From contig VENI01000005.1 of the NCBI GenBank assembly GCA_009711615.1, positions 310,001 to 374,000 on the forward strand: 64,000 nt of DNA, in the 5' to 3' direction. Under the pieces are notes generated by a model, which worked only from the letters and a program-made list of their open reading frames with translations, was not told where the DNA came from and made no database searches. This DNA comes from Bacillota bacterium (GTDB lineage Bacteria > Bacillota > Desulfotomaculia > Desulfotomaculales > Desulfohalotomaculaceae). How positions within the stretch are numbered: the first letter of the stretch is position 1; each line of letters begins with the position of its first letter. The translations under genes and the position numbers were made by a program. Below are positions 17,400 through 25,981 of the stretch, piece after piece.

Positions 17400-17624
17400 T
17401 TGCATGGGGGTACGAATATGGAATATCATGCTGTGCCCAACTGTATTTTCACCAAACCAGAAATTGCCTCAGTAGGTATTACTGAAACGCAGGCCAAGGA
17501 AAAGGGGCAGCCTATTAATGTAGGTAAATTTAACTTTATGGCCAATGGTAAAGCTTTAAGTATGGGCGAAGCCGAAGGGATGGTAAAAGTACTTGCCTGT
17601 GCCAGTACCTTGGGGTCTAAATAA
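17400..17624 (+). pseudogene. lpdA: Fragment of dihydrolipoamide dehydrogenase
   Basis: A 68-residue stretch (MEYHAVPNCIFTKPEIASVGITETQAKEKGQPINVGKFNFMANGKALSMGEAEGMVKVLA) is the start of the C-terminal dimerisation domain of Lpd/E3-type flavoproteins. The FAD and NAD domains before it and the HPT-type active-site helix after it are missing, and the frame closes shortly after VKVLA. A good GGAGG precedes the remnant, perhaps by chance. It marks the left edge of the RiPP island and looks like a deletion relic. Confidence 0.8.
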
Positions 17625-17679
17625 TTGTTTAGGTTATAAACAATAACCTTTTCTATATTTCAAGCCTGACCCTGATTTT

Positions 17680-18303
17680 TCATTGTTTTTTTATACCGTT
17701 GAGTAGCACTTCATAATGTATTAAAGATTGCTCTTTTAAGTCAAAGTCAGGGTAACGTATACACCATTCATAAGTAAGTCCTCTCATGGCCATAATACAG
17801 TGCTTAGTAATGGTATCTACCGACATGTCCACTCTAAAATCTCCTTGCTCTATCCCTTGGCTAATAATATTACTGAATACTTGGTAGAGTTTCCTATTGT
17901 AACCCATTACAGCTTCTGTATTTACTGTTCTTGTTATTTGTGCTTCATATAACATTTTCATCAGGTCATAACCTATAGCACAGGCAATGGTATCAGCCAT
18001 TTTCTCCACAAACGAAAAAAGTATATCAGATGCCATGGTGCCGGGGGGGAATGACTCAAGATAAGATTTATAGTCTAAATCCACTTTGTATACAGTGTCT
18101 GCAATCAGAGTAGTTATCAGGTCATTTTTAGTATCAAAATACACGTAGAAAGAGCCTTTAGATACCCCTGCCTTTTCAACGATAGAGTCTACACTTACAT
18201 TATCAAAACCATGCTTCTTGAACAACTGGTCAGCACTTTCATAGATTTTCTTTTTTGTTTCCACAGCTTTTGCTGTTTTTTTGTTTATTTTCCCTTTATT
18301 CAC
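17680..18303 (-). CDS. TetR-family repressor, divergent from the RiPP operon
   Basis: This is a 207-residue TetR regulator. The N-terminal HTH (KKIYESADQLFKKHGFDNVSVDSIVEKAGVSKGSFYVYFDTKNDL) is followed by a helical ligand-binding domain. The start is GTG with GGAGAG 7 bases upstream. It faces the YcaO gene across a 150-base region holding two overlapping perfect 14-bp palindromes, so it very likely represses itself and the RiPP operon and is released by an unknown small molecule. Confidence 0.88.
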   Translation of the reverse strand: MNKGKINKKTAKAVETKKKIYESADQLFKKHGFDNVSVDSIVEKAGVSKGSFYVYFDTKNDLITTLIADTVYKVDLDYKSYLESFPPGTMASDILFSFVEKMADTIACAIGYDLMKMLYEAQITRTVNTEAVMGYNRKLYQVFSNIISQGIEQGDFRVDMSVDTITKHCIMAMRGLTYEWCIRYPDFDLKEQSLIHYEVLLNGIKKQ

Positions 18304-18350
18304 AATTTTCTCTCCTATATTAATTGACTATTATAGTAAATAATTATATA

Positions 18351-18377
18351 TTGACTATAGTCAATGACTATAGTCAT
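18351..18377. promoter_or_regulatory. Tandem TetR operators upstream of the RiPP operon
   Basis: Two perfect 14-bp palindromes, TTGACTATAGTCAA (18351-18364) and ATGACTATAGTCAT (18364-18377), share one base, with centres 13 bp apart. A degenerate third half-match (TTGACTATTATAGTAA) lies at about 18324-18339. The layout suits two TetR dimers binding side by side between the divergent genes. Confidence 0.82.
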
Positions 18378-18455
18378 AAATTCAATAGATAAAATTATAA
18401 CATACAGACTATGGAAATACCACGAATCAATTTAATCTACATAAGGAGAATTTAA

Positions 18456-20726
18456 ATGATAAACAAGCCAGTATTTAAATATGCCTATCGGGTGGAATCC
18501 TTTCCTGATGACGAATCAGTTTTTCTGCTGTCAGAAAAAAAGCACTCTATTCTCAAAGGCCGCCTTTACGTACTGTTAGCCCCTTTGCTTAACGGCAACC
18601 GGACAGTTGACGAGATTATTAGCCTGGTAGCAGGAAAGGCTTCCCCGTCAGAAGTGCACCACGCCCTTGGTGTTATGCAGAGTAAAGGCTACATTGAAGA
18701 GGGTGATGATTTTCTGCCACGGGAACAAGCCTCTTATTGGAGCACCTTAGGATGCACGGCTAAGGATGCCGCCCATCGACTCCAGGCAATCAAAGTTTCT
18801 GTAACGTCTTTCGGAGATGTATCCACAGAGCAGCTAAAATCTCTCCTCGATGTAATGCATGTAAAGATTGGCGAACCGGCCAACCTAGGCATCGTTCTGA
18901 CCAATGATTATTTACACCCTGGGCTGGATGAATATAACCGCCGTGCAATGGAGAAGGGATTACCCTGGGTATTGGCCAAACCCGTGGGTATAGTGCCCTG
19001 GATTGGACCTTTGTTATATCCGGGCCAGACTGCCTGTTGGGAATGCCTGGCCTCACGCCTAAGGGGTACCCAAGAAGTGTCGGTATTTTTCGGGGAACAA
19101 AAAGTCAATCCTTTACTATCAATCCTTCCATCAACTATGCATACCTCCCTGTCCATGCTGGCAACTGAAATCGCCCGATGGGTAGTTCAGGGGGAAAGCC
19201 AATTTCTAAAGGGTACAGTTAATTCATTTGATAGCCAGTTAATTAACTTAGAACAACATCCGGTTATCCGGCGACCCCAGTGTCCAAAGTGCGGTGCCAA
19301 AGAACGGGAACCGGCGCCCCCGGAGCTCAAATCACAGCGTAAATTCTTTACCGCTGACGGTGGGCATCGTATTGTGTCGCCGGAGGAAACCTTGAAGCGT
19401 TATGCCCACCATGTCAGCCCCATTACCGGTGCAGTAAAGACTTTAGAGAAGATGACTGCAGTGGACGGCAAAGTCCATGTATATTCGGCGGGGTACAACT
19501 GGGCCACCAAACAGCATAATTTAAAGCAATTCCGTAGTATTCTGCGCGCAAGCAGCGGCGGCAAAGGCAAAACAGATATTCAGGCGAAGGCCGGTGCTCT
19601 GTGTGAGGCCATCGAAAGGTATTCAGGGGTCTTTCAGGGTGATGAGTACCAACTGAAGGCCAGTTACCGGGAGTTGGGAGAAAGGGCCATTCACCCTAAT
19701 GCCTGCATGAATTACAGCCAGCAGCAGTACAAAAACCGCATAGAGATAAATGACCAGGAGATAGACCACCAGTTTGTGCCTGTACCCTTTGATGAGGAGG
19801 CAGTAATAGACTGGACACCGGTTTGGTCCATTAGCCACGGCACTTTACGCTATCTGCCCACGGCGTTCTTGTATTACAGCCATCCAGCAGGAGGCTCGGA
19901 ATCCGGACTTTTATGCTGCTCAAACGGTAATGCTTCTGGCAACACTTTGGAAGAGGCCATTTTACAAGGTTTTTTTGAACTGGTGGAAAGAGATAGTGTA
20001 GCTCTGTGGTGGTATAACCGGCTGAAAAAACCAGGTGTAGATCTGGACAGTTTCAATGAGCCATACTTTAAGGAGGTGGAGGAATATTACCGGAGCCATA
20101 ATCGTGAGTACTGGTTGCTGGATATCACCAGCGATTTTGGCATACCCAGCTTCGTTGCCCTTTCGCGACGAACAGACCAGGAGTGTCAAGACATTATGTA
20201 TGGTTTTGGCTGTCATTTTGATCCTGTTCTGGCTGCTTTAAGGGCGTTGACCGAGATGAACCAGGCCTTACCTTCATTGTCCGGTGTTAGTATTAATGCC
20301 TGGAAAAAGGTTATGGGACAAAAAGGCAGTTCTTACGGTAAAGAACAGGGTACACAAGGGTATCCAAGCCGGAGCTTAGAAAAGTGGTGCCGGGAGGCCA
20401 CGGTGGCCAACCAGCCTTACCTTCTACCAGACCCCTCCCAGTTACCCAGGAGTTTGTCAGACTATCACAACTTGGCCACCGATGACTTGCTGGAAGATGT
20501 CCATATTTGCAGGCGGCTGGTGGAAAAACTGGGCATGGAAATGTTCGTTTTAGATCAAACCCGTCCAGATATAGGCCTTAGTGTAGTCAAGGTAATTGTT
20601 CCCGGGATGCGGCATTTCTGGGCCAGGTTTGCCCCCGGCCGCCTTTACGATGTGCCGTTAAAAATGGGTTGGCTGACGCGCCCGTCTAAAGAGAGTGAGT
20701 TAAACCCCATTCCCCCGCTTCTATAA
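18456..20726 (+). CDS. Fused E1-like/YcaO azoline cyclodehydratase
   Basis: This 756-residue protein combines an N-terminal E1/Ocin-ThiF-like docking part with a YcaO ATPase domain. The first part (about 1-285) has a winged-helix-like segment near 30-85 and a zinc ribbon with C194/C197 (CWEC) and C276/C279 (CPKC). The YcaO domain (about 340-756) includes GGKGKTDIQAKAGALCEAIERYSG and GNASGNTLEEAILQGFFELVERD, and the C-terminus ends in proline-rich PIPPLL, a feature of active cyclodehydratases. It should use ATP to turn Cys (or Ser/Thr) of a peptide into thiazolines. The three downstream Cys-containing precursors are the natural substrates. First gene of the RiPP operon. Confidence 0.93.
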   Translation: MINKPVFKYAYRVESFPDDESVFLLSEKKHSILKGRLYVLLAPLLNGNRTVDEIISLVAGKASPSEVHHALGVMQSKGYIEEGDDFLPREQASYWSTLGCTAKDAAHRLQAIKVSVTSFGDVSTEQLKSLLDVMHVKIGEPANLGIVLTNDYLHPGLDEYNRRAMEKGLPWVLAKPVGIVPWIGPLLYPGQTACWECLASRLRGTQEVSVFFGEQKVNPLLSILPSTMHTSLSMLATEIARWVVQGESQFLKGTVNSFDSQLINLEQHPVIRRPQCPKCGAKEREPAPPELKSQRKFFTADGGHRIVSPEETLKRYAHHVSPITGAVKTLEKMTAVDGKVHVYSAGYNWATKQHNLKQFRSILRASSGGKGKTDIQAKAGALCEAIERYSGVFQGDEYQLKASYRELGERAIHPNACMNYSQQQYKNRIEINDQEIDHQFVPVPFDEEAVIDWTPVWSISHGTLRYLPTAFLYYSHPAGGSESGLLCCSNGNASGNTLEEAILQGFFELVERDSVALWWYNRLKKPGVDLDSFNEPYFKEVEEYYRSHNREYWLLDITSDFGIPSFVALSRRTDQECQDIMYGFGCHFDPVLAALRALTEMNQALPSLSGVSINAWKKVMGQKGSSYGKEQGTQGYPSRSLEKWCREATVANQPYLLPDPSQLPRSLSDYHNLATDDLLEDVHICRRLVEKLGMEMFVLDQTRPDIGLSVVKVIVPGMRHFWARFAPGRLYDVPLKMGWLTRPSKESELNPIPPLL

Positions 20727-20782
20727 GAAGATATTTAGTTAGGTAGAATTCACCCTGATAAGCCAAAGGAGAGTATATATAA

Positions 20783-21703
20783 ATGTTCCACTTAGCAGAA
20801 ATTAACCAAACAAACAAGGCGGGCTTTGTGAGGTTTGTACCCTCCAGAAACATGCCAGTCTTTGAAAGGGTAGGTGAAGATGCTGCCATCTGTGCCGTGG
20901 GGGCCTTTTTGATTGATGAACCCATTGGCCTGGCCATAGCCCAATTAATTAAAGAACACGAATGGGTTATTTCATGGATATATGTTACCCCCCGTTATCG
21001 AAACAAAGGTTTGGGATTGTCAATGACTGATGAAATAAAAAAAATGGTACTGCAAAGAAATGGTGCAAAAATTTTCTTCACCTATAGTATTGACGACAAT
21101 ACTGACAACTCCTCTGGGGCCCAAATTGAGGCACTGCTGGCCAAAGCCTGCTTTAAGAAATCAAAAAGTGAGCTCTGTTACTTTAAGACTGAATGCGCAG
21201 AGGCTATCAAGACGGGCTGGGTAAAGAGGTATGTATGTAAAGAAGCCCTTGAACAACGGACAGCTAAGTATAGAGAGTATGAAATATTCAGATGGGGTGA
21301 ACTGAGAGACAAGGAAAAGGAATATCTGAAAGAAATTAAAGGCCAAATTTATCCGGACTGGTTTTGCCCACTAAACGACGAAGAGAAAAACGACCCATCT
21401 TTAGGCCTTGGAATTCGCCACCGGGATGAATTAATCGGTTACCTAGTTACCCGCCGGGCAGATGACGATATGGTCCATATTTGGCGTTCCTATCTTAAGG
21501 AGCAGTATAGAACCAGTTCCATTTATGTCACACTATTTGCCACAGTAATAAACCTTCTGGATAAAGAAGGTATTCGCTACTTTTTTAGTGATATCCAGGA
21601 AAGTAACATCAGAATGCTTAAATTTGCCATTCACGCCTTTGAAAAGAAGAATGTACCAGTTCATAGGTGGAAGGAGATTATGGCAGAAATAAAATTATAT
21701 TAA
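20783..21703 (+). CDS. Tandem GNAT-fold acetyltransferase in the RiPP cluster
   Basis: This 306-residue protein appears to contain two GNAT halves. The first (about 20-130) has the acetyl-CoA loop in YVTPRYRNKGLGLSM; the second (about 180-300) has SYLKEQYRTSSIYVTLFATVINLL with a poorer loop, so only the first may be catalytic. It lies between the YcaO gene and the first precursor, and its stop is 15 bp before that precursor, with the intergenic bases matching those before the other two precursors. It may N-acetylate the peptide or give self-protection; both are inference. Confidence 0.72.
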   Translation: MFHLAEINQTNKAGFVRFVPSRNMPVFERVGEDAAICAVGAFLIDEPIGLAIAQLIKEHEWVISWIYVTPRYRNKGLGLSMTDEIKKMVLQRNGAKIFFTYSIDDNTDNSSGAQIEALLAKACFKKSKSELCYFKTECAEAIKTGWVKRYVCKEALEQRTAKYREYEIFRWGELRDKEKEYLKEIKGQIYPDWFCPLNDEEKNDPSLGLGIRHRDELIGYLVTRRADDDMVHIWRSYLKEQYRTSSIYVTLFATVINLLDKEGIRYFFSDIQESNIRMLKFAIHAFEKKNVPVHRWKEIMAEIKLY

Positions 21704-21718
21704 GGGAGGTTTTTAATC

Positions 21719-22018
21719 ATGACCACATGGACAGAGAATGAAGTCAACGAAACATTGGGGAAATTATTTAAACAGGCTGCCACCAATATTGAATTCCGTA
21801 AACTTTGCCTATCAGACCCAGGTGCAGCCATCAAACAGGTAAGCGGAAAGGAAATCCCCAGTGGCCTAAAGATTAAGTTTGTGGAAAACGAAGGTGCCGA
21901 CCGGACTTTAGTGTTACCAGATTTGCTAACTGAAGATTTATCGGACGAGGATTTGGATAATGTTGCAGGTGGTAGTAATTGTATGAATGGTAATTGTAAA
22001 TTTTGTACTGGTTATTAA
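21719..22018 (+). CDS. RiPP precursor 1, nitrile-hydratase-like leader (NHLP)
   Basis: This 99-residue precursor has an 85-residue leader and a 14-residue core. The leader resembles the alpha-subunit of nitrile hydratase (NIEFRKLCLSDPGAAIKQ, IPSGLKIKFVENEG, TLVLPDLL) and ends in LSDEDLDNVAGG, a double-glycine cleavage site. The core is SNCMNGNCKFCTGY, with cysteines at core positions 3, 8 and 11. The ribosome site is GGGAGG, 9 bases upstream. Leader and 5' flank are almost identical to precursors 2 and 3 while the cores differ, as expected for a substrate family processed by one enzyme set. Confidence 0.92.
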   Translation: MTTWTENEVNETLGKLFKQAATNIEFRKLCLSDPGAAIKQVSGKEIPSGLKIKFVENEGADRTLVLPDLLTEDLSDEDLDNVAGGSNCMNGNCKFCTGY

Positions 22019-22036
22019 GGTTTAAGCAGTAGTTAT

Positions 22037-22080
22037 CAGTGGAAGCCTGCTTCTAGTGGCTTCCACTGATACATATTTTT
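22037..22080 (+). terminator. Hairpin after precursor 1, likely attenuator
   Basis: An 11-bp perfect stem (CAGTGGAAGCC / GGCTTCCACTG) with a 10-base loop is followed by ATACATATTTTT. It probably terminates part of the transcription so that the precursor is made in excess over the downstream enzymes. Shortened versions follow precursors 2 and 3. Confidence 0.65.
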
Positions 22081-22108
22081 TTGATTTAAAATCCGGGGGT
22101 TTAATAAA

Positions 22109-22453
22109 TTGAACAGTAGAAAACAAATGATACCGTCAGTTGTGCCTGAGACGGATCACATCTACTATGAAAACATTAATAGTGCTGTAATTAACTGGGA
22201 AAATATAAAAGACCTAACGTACATAAAAACTATAAAGAAAGCCAGAGATGATAACGATTTTTTAGTGGTGCTGTCGGATAGATTAGGGCTATTTTTTATG
22301 AATGAGCCGGGTAAAAGGATTTTCTCAATGATCGACGGGCTTAAAAAAACAGAAGATATTATCAGGGAACTCAACATAACTGAGAAGAACATGATGGATT
22401 TTATTTATAAATTGAAGCAATATGGATTAGTAAGTCTTAAGGAAAATAAATAA
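22109..22453 (+). CDS. PqqD-like peptide-recognition protein
   Basis: The 114-residue protein has the beta-strand and three-helix pattern of PqqD-type RiPP recognition elements (LVVLSDRLGLFFMNEPGKRIFSMIDGLKKTEDIIREL followed by FIYKLKQYGLVSL). These domains bind leader peptides and present them to enzymes, often a radical SAM protein; one is encoded at the end of this operon. The start is TTG with GGGGG 9 bases upstream. It is followed directly by a scar of a deleted sagB copy. Confidence 0.7.
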   Translation: MNSRKQMIPSVVPETDHIYYENINSAVINWENIKDLTYIKTIKKARDDNDFLVVLSDRLGLFFMNEPGKRIFSMIDGLKKTEDIIRELNITEKNMMDFIYKLKQYGLVSLKENK

Positions 22454-22454
22454 C

Positions 22455-22541
22455 TCCTGGGTGAATCTTGAAGAGTCACCGGTGGGAGAGTTTATGTTGG
22501 GAAGTAAAATATAAAAATTATATTAAAGGAGGTTTTTAATC
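22455..22541 (+). pseudogene. Scar of a deleted second sagB copy
   Basis: Bases 22455-22466 match 12 bases at the start of the downstream sagB (22848-22859). From 22465 on, the sequence is identical to the sagB 3' end and its flank (24268 onward), except for one base just before the next ribosome site. So a complete sagB once stood here and nearly 1.4 kb was removed, leaving both tips. Confidence 0.8.
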
Positions 22542-22826
22542 ATGACCACATGGACAGAGAATGAAGTCAACGAAACATTGGATAAATTATTTAAGCAAGC
22601 AGCCACCAATATTGAATTTCGAAAACTTTGCCTATCAGACCCAGGTGCAGCCATCAAACAGGTAAGCGGAAAGGAAATCCCCAGCGGCCTAAAGATTAAG
22701 TTTGTGGAAAACGAAGGTGCCGACCGGACTTTAGTGTTACCAGATTTGCTAACTGAAGAGCTATCGGAAGAGGATTTGGATAACGTTGCAGGTGGATATG
22801 CTAATTGTTTAGGTAAATGTTATTAG
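22542..22826 (+). CDS. RiPP precursor 2 (NHLP leader)
   Basis: This 94-residue precursor has the same 85-residue leader as precursor 1 with few changes (LDKLFKQ; LSEEDLDNVAGG). Its 9-residue core is YANCLGKCY, with cysteines at positions 4 and 8 and a C-terminal tyrosine. The ribosome site AAAGGAGG precedes the ATG by 9 bases in the conserved 5' flank. Its 3' flank has a shortened copy of the hairpin seen after precursor 1, merging into the start of sagB. Confidence 0.92.
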   Translation: MTTWTENEVNETLDKLFKQAATNIEFRKLCLSDPGAAIKQVSGKEIPSGLKIKFVENEGADRTLVLPDLLTEELSEEDLDNVAGGYANCLGKCY

Positions 22827-22862
22827 TGAAGCCTGATTCTAGTGGCTTCCTGGGTGAATGAA

Positions 22863-24317
22863 ATGCGGCCAACCAGAAAGGGGAATCAGAATCAGACTAT
22901 GCCCAAGATTACGCTGGGATTGAGGCGCAACATAATAATTAAAGAGATACCGGAAGGCGGGGCGGAACTGCATGTTGGTTCTATGGTTCGGCCACTACAA
23001 GAGGCAAGTTCCAGTGCAGTAAAGGCACTGGTCCGGCTGAGTGCCGGCGGGGCTACCATGGAGGAACTTGAGGAAATAGCCCATCAGGGCGGCTGGCTAC
23101 GCTCAAACTTTCCACATTACTACGAGAAGCTGTCCAAACTGGGCTATATCACCTGGTCTATTGAAGCAGAGGGCAAAAGGGTGGCCAGGCTGGAGGTAAT
23201 GGTGCCGGGAGTTGAGCTAAGTCTGCCAGAGATTCCCCCAGATCAACGATTTGTCTTGTCACGTTTTGCTTTTAGCCGGTGCCTGAATAACAAAACGGTA
23301 ATCGAAACTCCTCTTAAGCCTGTAAGATTAGAGCTGGAACACTGGCTGGGTTCCGCCCTCTGGGGTCTGTTATCCCGTCCTGTTAATTCCCACCAACTTA
23401 GTGGGGCAATTCCCGACGCGAACCCAACTACTGTAAAGATGCTGCTGCAACTGTTTCATGCCGCCGCAGTGGTTCAGGAGTTAAATGCCACGGAAGGCGA
23501 TGTCCCAGAGGAATGTGACCAGGCGCTGAGGCAGTGGGAGTTCCATGACCTGCTGTTTCACTCCCGAACCCGTACCGGCCGGCATGACTACCCTCTGGGA
23601 GCCACTTTCCGCTTCCAGCCGGAGATTCAACCCCTGCCGGCCTGCAAACCGGCCATGTCGGGGGAAGTAATCGATTTATACAAGCCTGACTTGGAAGGCC
23701 TTAAAAAAGAAGACTCACCCTTTACTCTGGTGCTGGAAGAACGCCGCTCTATGCGGGGATATTCACCGGAGCCCATTACCATATATCAATTGGGCGAATT
23801 TTTGTATCGTACCGCCAGGGTGCAAAAGACAACTTTAGCTGATCCCAAGCGGGGAAACATGTACGATGTTAGCATACGGCCATATCCCAGCAGCGGTGCC
23901 TGCCACGCATTGGAAACCTATTTAGTGGTTGGTGAATGCGACGGACTGGATACGGGGTTATACCACTACAACCCCTTTGGGCATTACCTTGTCAAACTGA
24001 GCGGAGAAAACAGGCATATCGAGTTAATACTGGAAAATGCGGAAGATAGTACAGGCAGGCAGTGCTATCCGCAGGTGTTTATCAGTATTGCCGCCCGCTT
24101 TCAAAGATTATCCTGGAAATATAGCTCCATATCCTATTCCCTGTTGTTAAAAGATGTGGGCGTATTGCTCCAGACTATGTACCTGGTGTCTACGGCTATG
24201 AACCTAGCCCCCTGCGCACTGGGGACCGGGCACTCCGAATGGCTGTGTCGGGCGGCGGGTCTAAACTATCTTGAAGAGTCACCGGTGGGAGAGTTTATGT
24301 TGGGAAGTAAAATATAA
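22863..24317 (+). CDS. SagB/ThcOx-type flavin dehydrogenase with N-terminal extension
   Basis: The C-terminal 205 residues form a nitroreductase-fold SagB domain (LVLEERRSMRGYSPEPITIYQLGEFLYRTARV, RPYPSSGACHALETYLVVGECDGLDTGLYHYNP, NLAPCALGTG). These FMN enzymes oxidise azolines to thiazoles or oxazoles in RiPPs. The N-terminal 280 residues are longer than in simple SagB proteins; the part near 35-110 looks like a winged-helix recognition element. I favour the ATG at 22863 (GGGTGA 5 bases upstream); GTG 22842 and ATG 22899 remain possible. It lies between precursors 2 and 3, so it is clearly part of the pathway. Confidence 0.88.
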   Translation: MRPTRKGNQNQTMPKITLGLRRNIIIKEIPEGGAELHVGSMVRPLQEASSSAVKALVRLSAGGATMEELEEIAHQGGWLRSNFPHYYEKLSKLGYITWSIEAEGKRVARLEVMVPGVELSLPEIPPDQRFVLSRFAFSRCLNNKTVIETPLKPVRLELEHWLGSALWGLLSRPVNSHQLSGAIPDANPTTVKMLLQLFHAAAVVQELNATEGDVPEECDQALRQWEFHDLLFHSRTRTGRHDYPLGATFRFQPEIQPLPACKPAMSGEVIDLYKPDLEGLKKEDSPFTLVLEERRSMRGYSPEPITIYQLGEFLYRTARVQKTTLADPKRGNMYDVSIRPYPSSGACHALETYLVVGECDGLDTGLYHYNPFGHYLVKLSGENRHIELILENAEDSTGRQCYPQVFISIAARFQRLSWKYSSISYSLLLKDVGVLLQTMYLVSTAMNLAPCALGTGHSEWLCRAAGLNYLEESPVGEFMLGSKI

Positions 24318-24344
24318 AAATTATATTAAGGGAGGTTTTTAATC

Positions 24345-24629
24345 ATGACCACATGGACAGAGAGTGAAGTCAACGAAACATTGGAGAAATTATTTAAACA
24401 GCCTGCTACCAATATTGAATTTCGCAAACTTTGCCTATCAGATCCAGGTGCGGCCATCAAACAGGTAAGCGGAAAGGAAATCCCCAGCGGCCTAAAGATT
24501 AAGTTTGTGGAAAACGAAGGTGCCGACCGGACTTTAGTGCTACCAGATTTGCTAACTGAAGATTTATCGGAAGATGATTTGGATAACGTTGCAGGTGGAC
24601 ATCGTCAAGGTGTTGATTGCAAGTTTTAA
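24345..24629 (+). CDS. RiPP precursor 3 (NHLP leader)
   Basis: This third 94-residue precursor carries the shared 85-residue leader (differences include TESEVNETLEK and QPATNIEF) and a 9-residue core HRQGVDCKF with a single cysteine at position 7. Flanks upstream are the same as for the other precursors, with GGGAGG 9 bases before the ATG; the 3' hairpin is truncated. One cysteine means at most one thiazole, unlike precursors 1 and 2 with three and two. Confidence 0.92.
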   Translation: MTTWTESEVNETLEKLFKQPATNIEFRKLCLSDPGAAIKQVSGKEIPSGLKIKFVENEGADRTLVLPDLLTEDLSEDDLDNVAGGHRQGVDCKF

Positions 24630-24738
24630 AGTTTGTATTGGTTATTAAAGTTTAAGCAGTAGTTATTAGTGGAAGCCTGATTCCCCCGTGCTCTGATGAT
24701 TTGTGGGGTGCGGTTCCATAATAAAGGGAGGATTTTCT

Positions 24739-25977
24739 TTGCATAAATCAGAGACATACTGGGCCAGGGCAGAGGGGTCAATTTTTTCGCTGGTACAGCT
24801 TTACCAAGAAGGCTCCGGCAACCATGTCAAGGGCAACTACCCTAGGTTTATCCAGCGGGGCAGCCACGGGCACATCTGGGATGTGGATGGCAACGAGTAT
24901 GTAGATTATGACATGGGGCTAGGACCAATTATCCTGGGCTATTGCTACGAGGCTGTGAATCAGGCAGTAATGGATCAGCTTCAATTAGGCACCCATTTTT
25001 CCCTAGTCAGCCCCGGGGAAGTGGAATACGCAGAGCTAGTAATCGAAAACATTCCTTGTGCCGAGAAGGTTAGGTTTCTTAAAACCGGCTCATCTGCTAC
25101 CGAAGCCGCTGTGCGAATTGCCAGGGCCTATACAGGCCGCAGTCATATAATCAGGGGTGAGTACCATGGGTGGCATGAATGGACCATTGCCGGGGAGGGT
25201 TACCGGCAGGGCGGTATTATTTCCGAGGCCAGGCAATATATCCATATGTGCCGTTATAATGATCTTAGCTCCTTTGAAAAACTATTTCACCAACACAAGG
25301 GCGAGATTGCGGCGGTGATTATAGAACCACTAATAATCCAAAAGCCAAAGAATGATTTTTTAAAAAACCTACTTGATCTATGTCACGCTGAGGGTGCCCT
25401 GCTAATTTTTGACGAGGTAGTCACCGGTTTTAGGTTCCACCTCGGAGGAGCACAAAAATACCTGGGCATTACCCCTGATTTAGCGACTTTCGGCAAAGCA
25501 GCGGCCAATGGCTTGCCCTTGTCTTTTGTTACAGGTAAGAAAGAAATAATGGATGCGGTAGACAAAGATGTGTATTTGTTTACCACCTTTGGCGGTGAGC
25601 GACTTTCCCTTGCTGCTGGCATCGCCGTGATCAATGAATTAAAGAACCGGGATGTTAACGATAGAATATGGAGCCTAGGTGGTCGTCTAAAGAAAGAGAC
25701 CAATGCCCTAACAGAGCGGTTAGGCTTAGACATTAGCCTGGAGGGGTCCCACCCCCGTCTGATGTTTAACTTTAAAGGGAGCAATGACCAATACCGCAGA
25801 CAGATGAAAAACACCTTTATGCAGGAGTGTATCAAAAGAGGGGTGTTTCTTGGCTGGACCATATTTCCCTGCTACACTCATACTGATGCGGATATAGATT
25901 TAACGATGAACGTCTTTGAAGATGCCATGAAGGTATGTAAGCAGTATAAGGACTCCGTTAGAGCCTGGGGGGGTTAG
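24739..25977 (+). CDS. PLP aminotransferase of the glutamate-1-semialdehyde (HemL-like) class
   Basis: This 412-residue class-III aminotransferase has GSSATEAAVRIARAYTGRS (phosphate-binding region), the PLP aspartate in LLIFDEVVTGFRF and the Schiff-base lysine in ATFGKAAANGLPLSF. The start is TTG at 24739 with GGGAGG 6 bases upstream. It is not near hem genes, and its place between precursor 3 and the serine hydrolase suggests a tailoring role, such as transamination of a peptide end or aldehyde or supply of an unusual amino acid. Substrate unknown. Confidence 0.85.
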   Translation: MHKSETYWARAEGSIFSLVQLYQEGSGNHVKGNYPRFIQRGSHGHIWDVDGNEYVDYDMGLGPIILGYCYEAVNQAVMDQLQLGTHFSLVSPGEVEYAELVIENIPCAEKVRFLKTGSSATEAAVRIARAYTGRSHIIRGEYHGWHEWTIAGEGYRQGGIISEARQYIHMCRYNDLSSFEKLFHQHKGEIAAVIIEPLIIQKPKNDFLKNLLDLCHAEGALLIFDEVVTGFRFHLGGAQKYLGITPDLATFGKAAANGLPLSFVTGKKEIMDAVDKDVYLFTTFGGERLSLAAGIAVINELKNRDVNDRIWSLGGRLKKETNALTERLGLDISLEGSHPRLMFNFKGSNDQYRRQMKNTFMQECIKRGVFLGWTIFPCYTHTDADIDLTMNVFEDAMKVCKQYKDSVRAWGG

Positions 25978-25981
25978 TTAG

